This document shows positions 1 to 8,109 of a DNA stretch of 64,000 nt, one piece after another. This stretch comes from Quinella sp. 2Q5. Its GTDB lineage: Bacteria; Bacillota; Negativicutes; Selenomonadales; Selenomonadaceae. How positions within the stretch are numbered: position 1 is the stretch's first letter; each line of letters opens with the position of its first letter. Under the pieces are notes generated by a model. The model was not told the origin of the DNA and searched no databases. It saw nothing but the letters and a program-made list of their open reading frames with translations. A program made the translations under genes and the position numbers. Where the stretch lies: NCBI GenBank assembly GCA_015206785.1, contig JADEZQ010000001.1, positions 115,393 through 179,392 on the forward strand, written 5' to 3'.

Positions 1-9
1 GTGGGCTGA
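1..9 (+). CDS. possible 3' end of gatA (partial)
   Basis: The window opens with two sense codons followed by an in-frame TGA, 22 bases before gatB. In most bacteria with the amidotransferase, gatA directly precedes gatB, so this is probably the last codons of gatA. Only the spacing and gene-order convention support it; no protein signal can be read from two codons. Confidence 0.25.
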
Positions 10-31
10 AAAAAATTTTGGAGGGATTAAC

Positions 32-1474
32 TTGGAATATGAAGCCGTCATCGGACTGGAGATTCACAGCGAACTGAAGACCGACACAAAAATTTTCTGC
101 GGGTGCGCCACGACATTCGGCGCGGAGCAAAATACTCACGTCTGCCCCGTCTGTTTAGGTTTGCCTGGCGTTTTGCCGACCATAAATCGGCGCGTGGTTG
201 AGTTCGCCATCAAAGCCGGACTTGCCACCAACTGCAAGATCAATCGCTACAGCAAGTTCGACCGCAAAAATTATTACTATCCCGATTTGCCGAAGAACTG
301 GCAGACTTCGCAATACGACCTGCCGATTGCTTACGAAGGTCACGTGGAAATTGACGTTGACGGCGTGCGCAAGACTGTTCGCCTCACACGCATTCACATG
401 GAAGAGGACGCCGGCAAGCTCGTCCACTCCGGCACGACCATCAAAGATTCCGCCAGCTCGAACGTCGACTACAACCGCACGGGCGTTCCGCTGATTGAGA
501 TCGTCAGCGAACCGGACATGCATTCCGCCGCAGAGGCCCGCGCCTACATGGAGAAGATTAAATCCATCCTCGAATACATCGACGTTAGCAACTGCCGCAT
601 GGAGGAGGGCAACCTTCGCGCGGACATCAACGTTTCATTGCGACCCGTCGGCTCGGAAAAACTCGGCACGCGCACGGAGATGAAGAACATCAATTCGTTC
701 AAGGCTCTCGAAGACGCGATTAACTACGAGATTGAACGGCAAGCCGAAGTTCTCGACGACGGCGGCAAAATTATTCAGGAAACGCGCACGTGGAATCCCG
801 AACGCGGAATCACTCAATCAATGCGTTCCAAAGAAGACGCGCACGATTATCGCTACATGCCCGAACCCGATTTGCCGCCGATTGTCACGACCGACGAGGA
901 GATAGAAGCCTTCCGCAAGTCTCTGCCGGAACTGCCCGACGCTCGGCGTAAACGGCTGATTGAATCGTTTGGCTTGAGCGATTACGACGCGGGTATTATC
1001 ACCGGTTCGCGGGCTATGGCTGAGTATTTCGACGCCGTCATTGACGCGGGTGCCGACGCAAAATCCGCCGCGAATTGGATTATGGGCGACTTGTCCAAGA
1101 AGCTCAACGCCGACTCATTGACGATTGAACGCTCGCCTGTGGACGCGAAACGCCTTGCCGAAATGATTAAGCTCATCGCCGACGGAACCATCAGCGGCAA
1201 AATTGCCAAGACCGTCTTCGCGGAGATGTGGACGTCGCCCGACAGCCCCGCGCAGATCGTCAAAGCCAAAGGGCTCGTGCAAATCACCGACACGGGCGCG
1301 ATTGAAGCTGCCGTCGACGAAGTCATCGCCAAAAACCCCAAAGCAGTCGACGAATATCGCGGCGGCAAGAAAAAAGCTCTCGGCGCGCTCGTCGGGCAGG
1401 TGATGAAGCTCACGCGCGGCAAGGCAAATCCTCAGCTGGTCAATCAGTTGCTCGCCAAGAAACTCGACGCGTGA
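32..1474 (+). CDS. gatB: Asp-tRNA(Asn)/Glu-tRNA(Gln) amidotransferase subunit B
   Basis: GatB is the kinase/transamidase subunit of GatCAB, which phosphorylates misacylated Glu-tRNA(Gln) or Asp-tRNA(Asn) and amidates it with ammonia channelled from GatA. The 480 residues match the family length. The N-terminal [10 protein letters not shown], the CPVCLGLPG zinc-site region and the [16 protein letters not shown] core are typical, and a GatB/YqeY tail domain occupies roughly the last 150 residues. The start is TTG at 32, supported by GGAGGG six bases upstream; no ATG fits. Use of GatCAB fits the aspS in this window being a non-discriminating enzyme, but that is inference. Confidence 0.97.
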   Translation: MEYEAVIGLEIHSELKTDTKIFCGCATTFGAEQNTHVCPVCLGLPGVLPTINRRVVEFAIKAGLATNCKINRYSKFDRKNYYYPDLPKNWQTSQYDLPIAYEGHVEIDVDGVRKTVRLTRIHMEEDAGKLVHSGTTIKDSASSNVDYNRTGVPLIEIVSEPDMHSAAEARAYMEKIKSILEYIDVSNCRMEEGNLRADINVSLRPVGSEKLGTRTEMKNINSFKALEDAINYEIERQAEVLDDGGKIIQETRTWNPERGITQSMRSKEDAHDYRYMPEPDLPPIVTTDEEIEAFRKSLPELPDARRKRLIESFGLSDYDAGIITGSRAMAEYFDAVIDAGADAKSAANWIMGDLSKKLNADSLTIERSPVDAKRLAEMIKLIADGTISGKIAKTVFAEMWTSPDSPAQIVKAKGLVQITDTGAIEAAVDEVIAKNPKAVDEYRGGKKKALGALVGQVMKLTRGKANPQLVNQLLAKKLDA

Positions 1475-1528
1475 ACTTTTGGGCGGTGAATCAGCCGCAA
1501 CGAATCCAACTAAAGGAAGGTAAATCTT

Positions 1529-3169
1529 ATGCCCGTGATGGAATATTTGGAACGCAACGCGCGGCTCTACGGCGACGAGGTTGCGCTGGTGGAACTCAAC
1601 CCCGCTGTTGCTGACGGCAGGCGCATGAGCTGGAAAGAATTCAGCCTGATTGAATCGAACACGTTTGCGCCGTATCGTCGTGAAATTACCTGGCGCGTTT
1701 TCGACGAGAAGGCGAACCGTTGCGCAAACCTTTTGATTGAACGTGGCGTGCGCCGCGGCGACAAGGTTGCGATCATCATGTATAACTGTTTGGAGTGGTT
1801 GCCGATTTATTTCGGCGTGCTGAAGGCGGGAGCCATCGCCGTGCCGTTCAACTTCCGCTACGACGCCGCAGAGATTCTCTATTGCGCCGAGCTTGCCGAA
1901 GTCGACGTCATCATCTTCGGCCCGGAATTCATCGGACGCATCGAAACCAACGCCGAACGCCTCAGCAAAGGGCGGCTGCTCATTTACGTCGGCGACAACT
2001 GCCCCAGCTTCGCCGAGAGCTATCACATCATGGTTGACGACTGCTCAAGCGTAAAGCCTGACGTGGGGGAGATTACCGACGACGACTTTGGCGCGATATA
2101 TTTTTCGTCGGGCACCACGGGCTTTCCAAAGGCAATTCTGCACAAACATCGTTCGTTGACGCAGGCGGCGCAGATGGAGCAACGTCATCACCGCACGGGT
2201 CGTGAAGATAACTTCCTGTGCATTCCGCCGCTGTATCACACGGGCGCGAAGTTTCATTGGATGGGCTCGCTCGTCGCCGGCTCTAAGGCGGTCCTGCTCA
2301 AAGGCACCAAGCCCGAAATAATTTTGGACGCCGTCAGCTCCGAGCAGTGCACAATCGTCTGGCTGCTGGTTCCGTGGGCACAGGACATCGTTGACGCTCT
2401 CGACCGCGGGGATTTGAAGCTCGAAGATTACAAGCTGGATCAGTGGCGGCTCATGCACATCGGCGCGCAACCCGTTCCGCCAAGTTTGATTCGCCGCTGG
2501 AAGAAATATTTTCCCAACCACGACTACGACACCAACTACGGGCTCAGCGAATCGACGGGTCCCGGTTGCGTTCATCTGGGCATGGAAAACATCGGCAAGG
2601 TCGGCGCAATCGGCGTGCCAGGCTATCGTTGGGAATGCAAGATTGTCGACGAGGACGGTCAAAGAGTTGTTCGCGGCAGCGTCGGCGAACTTTGCGTCAG
2701 AGGTCCCGGCGTGATGACGTGCTACTACAATGACCCGAAGGCAACCGCCGAAGTCTTGACCAAGGACGGCTGGCTCCTTACCGGCGATATGGCTATGCAA
2801 GACGCCGACGGCTTCTACTTCCTCGTCGACCGCAAGAAGGACGTTATCGTCAGCGGCGGCGAAAATATTTATCCCGTGCAGATTGAAGACTTCCTCCACA
2901 AGTTCGCCAAAGTCAAAGACGTCGCGGTCATCGGCTTGCCCGACCGAAGGCTCGGCGAAATTTCCGCCGCGATTATCGAACTGCAACCCGACGTCACTTG
3001 CACCGAAGACGAGGTCAACAATTTCTGCCTGGATCTGCCGCGCTACAAACGCCCGAAGAAGATTATCTTCGCCGACGTGCCGCGCAATGCCACGGGTAAA
3101 ATCGAAAAGCCCGCTTTGCGCAGACGTTACGGCGCGGATCAACTCGTCGCAATGGAAAACCGCAGCTGA
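1529..3169 (+). CDS. AMP-forming acyl-CoA synthetase / adenylate-forming ligase
   Basis: This 546-residue enzyme of the ANL superfamily should activate a carboxylic acid with ATP to an acyl-AMP and pass it to CoA. The ATP-binding loop YFSSGTTGFPKA is at about residue 191, the YGLSESTG motif at about 337, GWLLTGDMA at about 413, the hinge motif DRKKDVIVSGGENIYP at about 434 and the C-terminal catalytic lysine in GKIEKP near 525, so all core motifs are present. No signal peptide or membrane segment is seen. ATG 1529 follows AAGGAAGG. The acyl substrate cannot be read from sequence; fatty or aryl acids are both possible. It lies 54 bp after gatB and 32 bp before the phosphatase gene, so it may share their transcript. 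Confidence 0.85.
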   Translation: MPVMEYLERNARLYGDEVALVELNPAVADGRRMSWKEFSLIESNTFAPYRREITWRVFDEKANRCANLLIERGVRRGDKVAIIMYNCLEWLPIYFGVLKAGAIAVPFNFRYDAAEILYCAELAEVDVIIFGPEFIGRIETNAERLSKGRLLIYVGDNCPSFAESYHIMVDDCSSVKPDVGEITDDDFGAIYFSSGTTGFPKAILHKHRSLTQAAQMEQRHHRTGREDNFLCIPPLYHTGAKFHWMGSLVAGSKAVLLKGTKPEIILDAVSSEQCTIVWLLVPWAQDIVDALDRGDLKLEDYKLDQWRLMHIGAQPVPPSLIRRWKKYFPNHDYDTNYGLSESTGPGCVHLGMENIGKVGAIGVPGYRWECKIVDEDGQRVVRGSVGELCVRGPGVMTCYYNDPKATAEVLTKDGWLLTGDMAMQDADGFYFLVDRKKDVIVSGGENIYPVQIEDFLHKFAKVKDVAVIGLPDRRLGEISAAIIELQPDVTCTEDEVNNFCLDLPRYKRPKKIIFADVPRNATGKIEKPALRRRYGADQLVAMENRS

Positions 3170-3201
3170 TACGACGTAAAAATTTTCGAGGGGGCGAGGC
3201 G

Positions 3202-3879
3202 ATGGATTATCGGCGAATCTTGGTTATCGGCGACATGCACGGAAAATTTTCGCGCCTGCTGTCGCTCTTCCACAAGATTGAATTCGACGAGCGCAAAGAT
3301 TTTCTGATTCTGTTGGGCGATTACATTGACCGCGGCGAAGAGAACATGCGCTGTTTCCGCTGGGCGATGGAGATGAGCGAGAAACCCAACGTCATTGCCC
3401 TTCGCGGCAACCACGAACAAATGATGCTGTATTATTACGCGCTCGGCGGCACCGAAGGCTACATCTGGCTACCCAACGGCGGCAACAAGACCAAAGCGGA
3501 GTTTGACGCCTGGCAAGCGAAAGACCCCACCGCCTTCAAGCAGGCGATGCAGTTCATCAACGACCGCCCGTACTATCATCAGATGTTCGTCGGCGGCGAA
3601 GAATATATCTTCGTGCACGCGGGGCTAAAGCCTCACCGCCCGCTGGATAAGCAGGACGAAGAATCTTTGCTGTGGATTCGCGAAGAATTCTACAACGACT
3701 ATGACGGCGCGGCTCACGTCATCTGCGGGCACACGCCCACGCCGTTCATCAAACGCGACTGGTATTATCCAATCCGCCTGCCCAACAAAATCACGCTGAT
3801 GGATACCGGCTCGTTCATGCCCAACGGAAAAATTTCTTGCATCGACATCATCAGCGACAACATCTGGCAGAGCGACTAG
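3202..3879 (+). CDS. PPP-family serine/threonine protein phosphatase-like metallophosphoesterase
   Basis: This 225-residue protein has the calcineurin-like metallophosphoesterase signature in order: GDMHG (residues 10-14), GDYIDRG (39-45), GNHE near residue 66, and later HAG and GHTPTP histidine motifs. The spacing matches bacterial PrpA/PrpB-type phosphatases, which use two metal ions to remove phosphate from Ser/Thr (or diadenosine tetraphosphate in ApaH relatives). It starts ten bases before a divergent FtsZ-like gene, so a protein substrate encoded next door is conceivable, but that is speculation. Start ATG 3202 has a GAGG-type site just upstream. Confidence 0.88.
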   Translation: MDYRRILVIGDMHGKFSRLLSLFHKIEFDERKDFLILLGDYIDRGEENMRCFRWAMEMSEKPNVIALRGNHEQMMLYYYALGGTEGYIWLPNGGNKTKAEFDAWQAKDPTAFKQAMQFINDRPYYHQMFVGGEEYIFVHAGLKPHRPLDKQDEESLLWIREEFYNDYDGAAHVICGHTPTPFIKRDWYYPIRLPNKITLMDTGSFMPNGKISCIDIISDNIWQSD

Positions 3880-3889
3880 GAGGGCACCT

Positions 3890-4750
3890 ATGAATCAACT
3901 CAACATCAAAGTCCTCGGCTTGGGCGAAGGCGGCGCACTTGCCGTCAACAAAATGCTGGCGGCAAACATCGGCGCGGGCAAGAACGTCGAGTTCATCTGC
4001 GTCGGCACGGACGAAAACATCATGCTCACCAGTGCCACGCGACGAAATCTTTTCCTCAACCGCGACTCGGCGACGCTGTACCAAAATTTTTCCGAAGCGT
4101 TGAGCGGCGCGCATATCGTCTTCATAGTCGGCGGGCTCGGTTCCACTGCGGCACGTTCGGCAGTTCCGATCATCACCGCCTGCGCCAAAACTCTCGGTGC
4201 GGCAACCGTCGCCTTCGTCTGTCGTCCGTCTGTGCTGGAAAATCTTCTGCGCAAGATGAACGCCGACTTCACGCTGAAAAATCTGCGCGGCAAGGTCGAC
4301 ACGCTGTTTGAGCTGCCCGCGGAAAAATTTTTCCTCTTCCGCATGAATCAGCCGCAAGTTTCTTTGGCGGAGCTGTTCGACGTTGCCGACGAAGTTTTTT
4401 TCCACGGCGTGAAAATTTTTCTGGATATGCTCACCGACGACGCCGACCTGATGCTTTGCCGCTGGGGCAACGCCGCGTTCGGCTACGGCGAGGGCAAGAC
4501 CGCGCCCGAAGCGATTAAGTCCGCCGCGAAGTTCCCAATGCTTGACGCCGCAGACATCACCGCCGCCGACGGAATTTTCGTCAGCCTGTCGAGCGCGAAG
4601 ACCCTGCCGTTGCATTCCGTGGAGTCCGCCAATAATTTCATCCGCTGGCAAATGAAACCCGACGCCGAATTTTTTTCGCGAGAGAGCATCGACGCCGCCA
4701 AGGTCGATAAAATTTTCGCCGCGATAATCTGTACGCGCAAGGAGGTCTAG
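3890..4750 (+). CDS. divergent FtsZ/tubulin-superfamily protein, probably GTPase-defective
   Basis: The 286 residues can be aligned by eye to the FtsZ core. IKVLGLGEGGALAVNKM (6-22) matches the T1 loop, VEFICVGTDE (33-42) the T2/T3 strand, GAHIVFIVGGLG (73-84) the strand before T4, LGAATVAFVCRPSVLE the T5 strand, and the VDTLFELPAEKFF and LAELFDVADEVFFHGV segments the H6/H7 region. The end matches the FtsZ C-terminal domain (SVESANNFI, KIFAAIICT). The T4 tubulin signature GGGTGTG is replaced by GLGSTAARS, the glycine-rich T3 loop is absent, and the T7 loop with its catalytic acidic residues is deleted (a gap between DMLTDDADLMLC and GNAAFGYGEG). GTP hydrolysis is therefore unlikely. No C-terminal FtsA/SepF-binding tail is seen. 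RBS AGGAGG precedes ATG 3890. It sits 10 bp after the phosphatase and 3 bp before the HAD gene. Homology to FtsZ is firm; function is unknown. Confidence 0.82.
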   Translation: MNQLNIKVLGLGEGGALAVNKMLAANIGAGKNVEFICVGTDENIMLTSATRRNLFLNRDSATLYQNFSEALSGAHIVFIVGGLGSTAARSAVPIITACAKTLGAATVAFVCRPSVLENLLRKMNADFTLKNLRGKVDTLFELPAEKFFLFRMNQPQVSLAELFDVADEVFFHGVKIFLDMLTDDADLMLCRWGNAAFGYGEGKTAPEAIKSAAKFPMLDAADITAADGIFVSLSSAKTLPLHSVESANNFIRWQMKPDAEFFSRESIDAAKVDKIFAAIICTRKEV

Positions 4751-4753
4751 CGC

Positions 4754-5560
4754 ATGATTAAAATTATCCTCTCGGACATCGACGGTACCTTCCTCAAGGA
4801 CGATAAAACTTTTACCGACAGCCACGCCCAAGCCTTGAAGGCAGTCGTCGCCCGCGGCTTGAAGTTCGTCTTCGTTTCCGCACGAATGCCCGAAGCCATC
4901 TACCCCATCACCGACGCGATTGGCGTCGCGCACACGCCGGTCATCAGCTACGGCGGTGGGCTCGTGCTCACGGAGACCGAAGAAGTCATCTTCGACAGGA
5001 AAATGCCCGCCAAAGATTCTGCGGAAATTTTGTCGGCAATGCGCCGTCAGTGGCAGGACATCACGATAAATTTCTACACCGGTCGCCGCTGGTTTGTCGA
5101 GGCGATTGATCCGCGCGTGCAACACGAAATGGACATCACCCGGGCAACGGCGGAGCTTGCCAACTTCAACGCGCTGCTCAACGAAAAAATTTTCCCGAAC
5201 AAAATTCTCATCATCTGCGAGCCGCCGACGTGTGAAGAGATGGAACGCGTCCTTGGCGAAAAATTTCCCGCGCTCAACGTCGTGAGGAGTGCACCGTATC
5301 TTTTGGAGATTATGGATCGCAGCGTCTCGAAGGCAACGGGCATTGAAGTTCTGCTCAAACACTACGGCTTTAGCGTGGACGAGGCGATTGCCTTCGGCGA
5401 CAACTACAACGATACCGAAATGCTGAAGCTCATCCCGCGCAGCGTGGTCATGGCGAACGCACCCGACGCCGTCAAGAAATTGGCGGCCGCCGTCACCGAT
5501 TCCAACGAGGCGAGCGGCATTTACACTTACCTGGTCAAAGCAAACATCATCGACCCGTGA
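4754..5560 (+). CDS. Cof-type HAD-IIB family sugar-phosphate phosphatase
   Basis: This 268-residue HAD hydrolase has motif I DIDGTF (residues 7-12, with the nucleophilic aspartate), a serine motif II in FVFVSARMP, a lysine near residue 200 (SVSKATG) and motif IV GDNYNDTEM. The large C2b cap between motifs II and III is typical of Cof/YbhA-like phosphatases that act on sugar phosphates or nucleotides; substrate is not predictable. Its AAGGAGG site lies inside the last codons of the FtsZ-like gene, so the two are translationally coupled. A strong terminator follows at 5583, closing the operon. Confidence 0.9.
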   Translation: MIKIILSDIDGTFLKDDKTFTDSHAQALKAVVARGLKFVFVSARMPEAIYPITDAIGVAHTPVISYGGGLVLTETEEVIFDRKMPAKDSAEILSAMRRQWQDITINFYTGRRWFVEAIDPRVQHEMDITRATAELANFNALLNEKIFPNKILIICEPPTCEEMERVLGEKFPALNVVRSAPYLLEIMDRSVSKATGIEVLLKHYGFSVDEAIAFGDNYNDTEMLKLIPRSVVMANAPDAVKKLAAAVTDSNEASGIYTYLVKANIIDP

Positions 5561-5582
5561 ACGTCAGCCGCCGAAAAAAATC

Positions 5583-5612
5583 ATCCCGCCGTTTGCCGCG
5601 GGATTTTTTTTT
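5583..5612 (+). terminator. rho-independent terminator after the HAD gene
   Basis: Seven base pairs (ATCCCGC with GCGGGAT, 5583-5589 and 5598-5604) enclose an eight-base loop and are followed by a run of nine T. It ends the gatB-to-cof transcript. The -35 box of the lpxC promoter lies in the loop and descending arm of this hairpin. Confidence 0.88.
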
Positions 5613-5622
5613 GTGCTATAAT
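5593..5622 (+). promoter_or_regulatory. sigma-A promoter of the lpx operon, extended -10
   Basis: A TTGCCG -35 (5593-5598) is followed after 18 bp by TATAAT (5617-5622) with the extended -10 bases TGC in front. It overlaps the preceding terminator. Expected transcription start is near 5629, downstream of the ATG at 5621, which excludes that ATG as the lpxC start. Confidence 0.75.
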
Positions 5623-5656
5623 GACCGCGAATTTTTTTCCGAAAGGGGGTCAAGTC

Positions 5657-6487
5657 TTGCAGAGGCAACGGACATTACGAGACTCAATTTCCTGCACGGG
5701 CGTCGGGTTGCATTCGGGCAAGGAAGTTCGCCTGGAGCTAAAGCCCGCCGACATCGACAGCGGAATAATTTTTTCGCGGACGGATTTGCCCGCGCGTCCT
5801 CAAATCCACGCAACTGCCGCCAACGTCACCGCCACCATGAGAGCCACCACGCTCGAAGAAAACGGCGCGAAGGTCTTCACCATCGAACACCTGTTGAGCG
5901 CGCTCAATGCCCTGCGAATCGACAACTGCCTCGTCGAGATGAACGCCGAGGAGCCGCCCGTTCTCAACGGCAACGCGATTGACTTCTTCCGCATGATTCA
6001 GACGGCTCGCATCGTTGAACAGGACGCCGAACGCAAAATTATCCGCGTGGAAAAAATTTATCGCGTGGACGCCGCCGACGGCGAACGCTTCGTCCTGGCC
6101 TTGCCCCACGACGGCTTTCGCGTCAGCTTCGTATCGGTCAATCCCCACCCGCTGATTGGCATTCAGTACGCCGACTTCGAGATCACCGAAGAGATTTACG
6201 CGCGGGAAATTGCTCCCGCCCGAACCATCGCCTACGAACGGGAGATCGACGCGCTGCGCTCAATGGGGCTCGGGCTCGGCGGCACGATTGAAAACGTCAT
6301 AGTCTACAACGACACTGGCTGGCTAAACGAACTCAAATACCCCGACGAACTTGTCCGCCACAAAATTTTGGACGTCATAGGCGATATCAGGCTTGCAGGC
6401 ATCGTCAATTGTCATATCGTGGCGGCGGCTTCGGGGCACGCGCTAAACGCTCAGCTGGCGAAAAAAATTTACGCGGACTTCTATTAA
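5657..6487 (+). CDS. lpxC: UDP-3-O-acyl-N-acetylglucosamine deacetylase LpxC
   Basis: LpxC is the zinc deacetylase that commits UDP-GlcNAc to lipid A. With the chosen start it has 276 residues. Zinc ligands are H78 (in IEHLLSAL), H235 and D239 (in HKILDVIGD); E77 is the general base and H261 (in SGHALN) the second catalytic histidine, mirroring E. coli H79, H238, D242, E78 and H265. I chose TTG 5657 because AAAGGGGGT lies 6-15 bases upstream; the in-frame ATG at 5621 overlaps the -10 box and cannot be on the mRNA. First gene of an operon with fabZ 13 bp downstream. Confidence 0.96.
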   Translation: MQRQRTLRDSISCTGVGLHSGKEVRLELKPADIDSGIIFSRTDLPARPQIHATAANVTATMRATTLEENGAKVFTIEHLLSALNALRIDNCLVEMNAEEPPVLNGNAIDFFRMIQTARIVEQDAERKIIRVEKIYRVDAADGERFVLALPHDGFRVSFVSVNPHPLIGIQYADFEITEEIYAREIAPARTIAYEREIDALRSMGLGLGGTIENVIVYNDTGWLNELKYPDELVRHKILDVIGDIRLAGIVNCHIVAAASGHALNAQLAKKIYADFY

Positions 6488-6500
6488 AGGAGCGATACAG

Positions 6501-6941
6501 ATGGTTTTGGAAATCGAAGACATCATGAAGATTTTGCCTCACCGCCCGCCCATGCTCTTGGTGGATAGAATTTTGGAGATAGACCCGTTCAAGTCTGCCA
6601 CGGGTTTGAAGAACATCACCATGAACGAGCCGCAGTTCGGAGGGCATTTCCCCGGTCACCCGATAATGCCGGGCGTCTTGCTGTTGGAGGCAATGGCGCA
6701 GGTCGGCGGCGTGGCAATGCTCTATCCCGAAGAACACCGCGGCAAAATCGCGCTCTTCGGCGGCATGGACAACATCAAGTTCAAGAAGATGGTCGTGCCT
6801 GGCGACACGCTCGTCACCAAGGCGGAAATCATCAAGGTGCGCGGGCTCTTCGGCGTGCTTCATACGGACGGCTACGTTGACGACAAACTGGTTGCCCTTG
6901 CCGATTTCACCTTCGCGCTCAGAGGACGGGACGAGCTGTAA
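6501..6941 (+). CDS. fabZ: 3-hydroxyacyl-[acyl carrier protein] dehydratase FabZ
   Basis: A 146-residue hot-dog-fold dehydratase that converts 3-hydroxyacyl-ACP to trans-2-enoyl-ACP. The PHRPPMLLVDRI start, the catalytic histidine motif GHFPGHPIMPG and the catalytic glutamate in LLLEAMAQ are intact. It shares the 3-hydroxyacyl-ACP pool with LpxA, and the lpxC-fabZ-lpxA order is the usual one in diderm Firmicutes and many Gram-negatives. AAAGGAG precedes ATG 6501. Confidence 0.97.
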   Translation: MVLEIEDIMKILPHRPPMLLVDRILEIDPFKSATGLKNITMNEPQFGGHFPGHPIMPGVLLLEAMAQVGGVAMLYPEEHRGKIALFGGMDNIKFKKMVVPGDTLVTKAEIIKVRGLFGVLHTDGYVDDKLVALADFTFALRGRDEL

Positions 6942-6960
6942 AGCCTCAGAGGTAATGGAC

Positions 6961-7773
6961 ATGATAAATTTGGAAAGCAAAGGCATCCATCCCAGCGCAG
7001 TCATCTCCGAAAGCGCACACATCGGCGCAGACGTGACGATTGGTCCGTATTGCGTCATCGGCGACGAGGTGGATATCGGCGACGGATCAATTATCGGACC
7101 GCACGCGGTCATCGAACGCTGGACGACGCTCGGCAAGGAATGCAGGGTTTATCAATTCGCGTCAGTTGGTGCCGCACCGCAAGATTTGAAGTTCAAGGGC
7201 GAACGTTCCTACACCGTCATCGGCGACAGGACGACTATCCGCGAAGGCGCAACCATTCACCGCGCAACCGGCGAGGGCAACGAAACTCGCATCGGCAACG
7301 ACTGTTTGCTGATGGCTTATATTCACGTGGCGCACAACTGCACGCTCGGCAGCCACGTCATCATGAGCAACCTGGCAAGCTGCGCGGGTCACGCCATCGT
7401 TGAAGACCGCGTCGTCATCGGCGGCATGGCGGGCGTTCACCAGTTCGTTAAAATCGGACGCAACGCAATGGTCGGCGGCATGAGCAAACTCGTTCAAGAC
7501 GTGGTGCCCTACACAATCGTCGACGGTCACCCCGCAAAGGTCGTCGGCTTGAACAACGTCGGCATTTCGCGCGCGGGCATTCCGCTTGAAAGTCGTCGGC
7601 TCATCAAGAAGGCATACAAGATTCTTTATCGGTCGGGGTTGAGTTTGCCCGAAGCCATCGCCGTCATTGAGCAGGAGGTTGATTCCTGCGAGGAGGTCGA
7701 ACATTTCTTGCGGTTCCTGCGCAATGCCGAACGGGGTATCTGCCGCGAACGCCGCGACTTCGACGACAAGTGA
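6961..7773 (+). CDS. lpxA: acyl-[ACP]-UDP-N-acetylglucosamine O-acyltransferase LpxA
   Basis: LpxA transfers 3-hydroxyacyl groups to the 3-OH of UDP-GlcNAc, the first lipid A step. The left-handed beta-helix is visible as hexapeptide repeats from residue 9 on (HPSAVI, HIGADV, TIGPYC and so on), the catalytic histidine lies in YIHVAHNC, and the helical C-terminal domain starts near IPLESRRLIKKAYKI. The reading frame extends upstream to 6877 inside fabZ. ATG 6961 is preferred because CAGAGG ends eight bases before it, giving 270 residues; ATG 6955 would leave only two bases of spacing. Confidence 0.95.
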   Translation: MINLESKGIHPSAVISESAHIGADVTIGPYCVIGDEVDIGDGSIIGPHAVIERWTTLGKECRVYQFASVGAAPQDLKFKGERSYTVIGDRTTIREGATIHRATGEGNETRIGNDCLLMAYIHVAHNCTLGSHVIMSNLASCAGHAIVEDRVVIGGMAGVHQFVKIGRNAMVGGMSKLVQDVVPYTIVDGHPAKVVGLNNVGISRAGIPLESRRLIKKAYKILYRSGLSLPEAIAVIEQEVDSCEEVEHFLRFLRNAERGICRERRDFDDK

Positions 7774-7782
7774 GGTGCCGGC

Positions 7783-8088
7783 GTGAACGACAAAGAAATT
7801 TCCGCGCTGGCGAAGCAGACCGCCGAGGATATTGCCGAAACCATACGCTCGGCGGGCAGAGCCATCGACGAGGCGGGCACGGATATCCTGCGCGAATGTA
7901 TTCAGACTTGCTTGGGCAACTGGCAACGCGGCGAAGAAATTTCACTCGAAACCTGCGCGGGCTGGGTCACGGAAATTTTCACGCGGCGGCGCAACGAAAC
8001 TCAAACGGAACTCGAAGCCTTCAACGCGATGATGATTTTCGGATCGAACTTCCCCAACTTCGTCCGCGACAACCAAACCGAAGCTTGA
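7783..8088 (+). CDS. hypothetical protein between lpxA and lpxI
   Basis: A 101-residue acidic, mostly helical-looking protein with no signal peptide and no membrane segment. It starts at GTG 7783 behind GAGGTG, nine bases after lpxA, and ends 21 bases before lpxI, so it is cotranscribed with the lipid A genes. Two cysteines (RECIQTCLG) and a third (LETCAGW) are noticeable. I do not recognise a family. Location suggests a lineage-specific partner in envelope biogenesis, which is inference. Confidence 0.75.
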   Translation: MNDKEISALAKQTAEDIAETIRSAGRAIDEAGTDILRECIQTCLGNWQRGEEISLETCAGWVTEIFTRRRNETQTELEAFNAMMIFGSNFPNFVRDNQTEA

Positions 8089-8109
8089 ACAACACTGGAG
8101 GTCACATCA

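Noticed and set aside
5621..5656. ATG 5621 as lpxC start
   Set aside because: It is part of the TATAATG -10 region and lies upstream of the predicted transcription start; TTG 5657 has the ribosome site.
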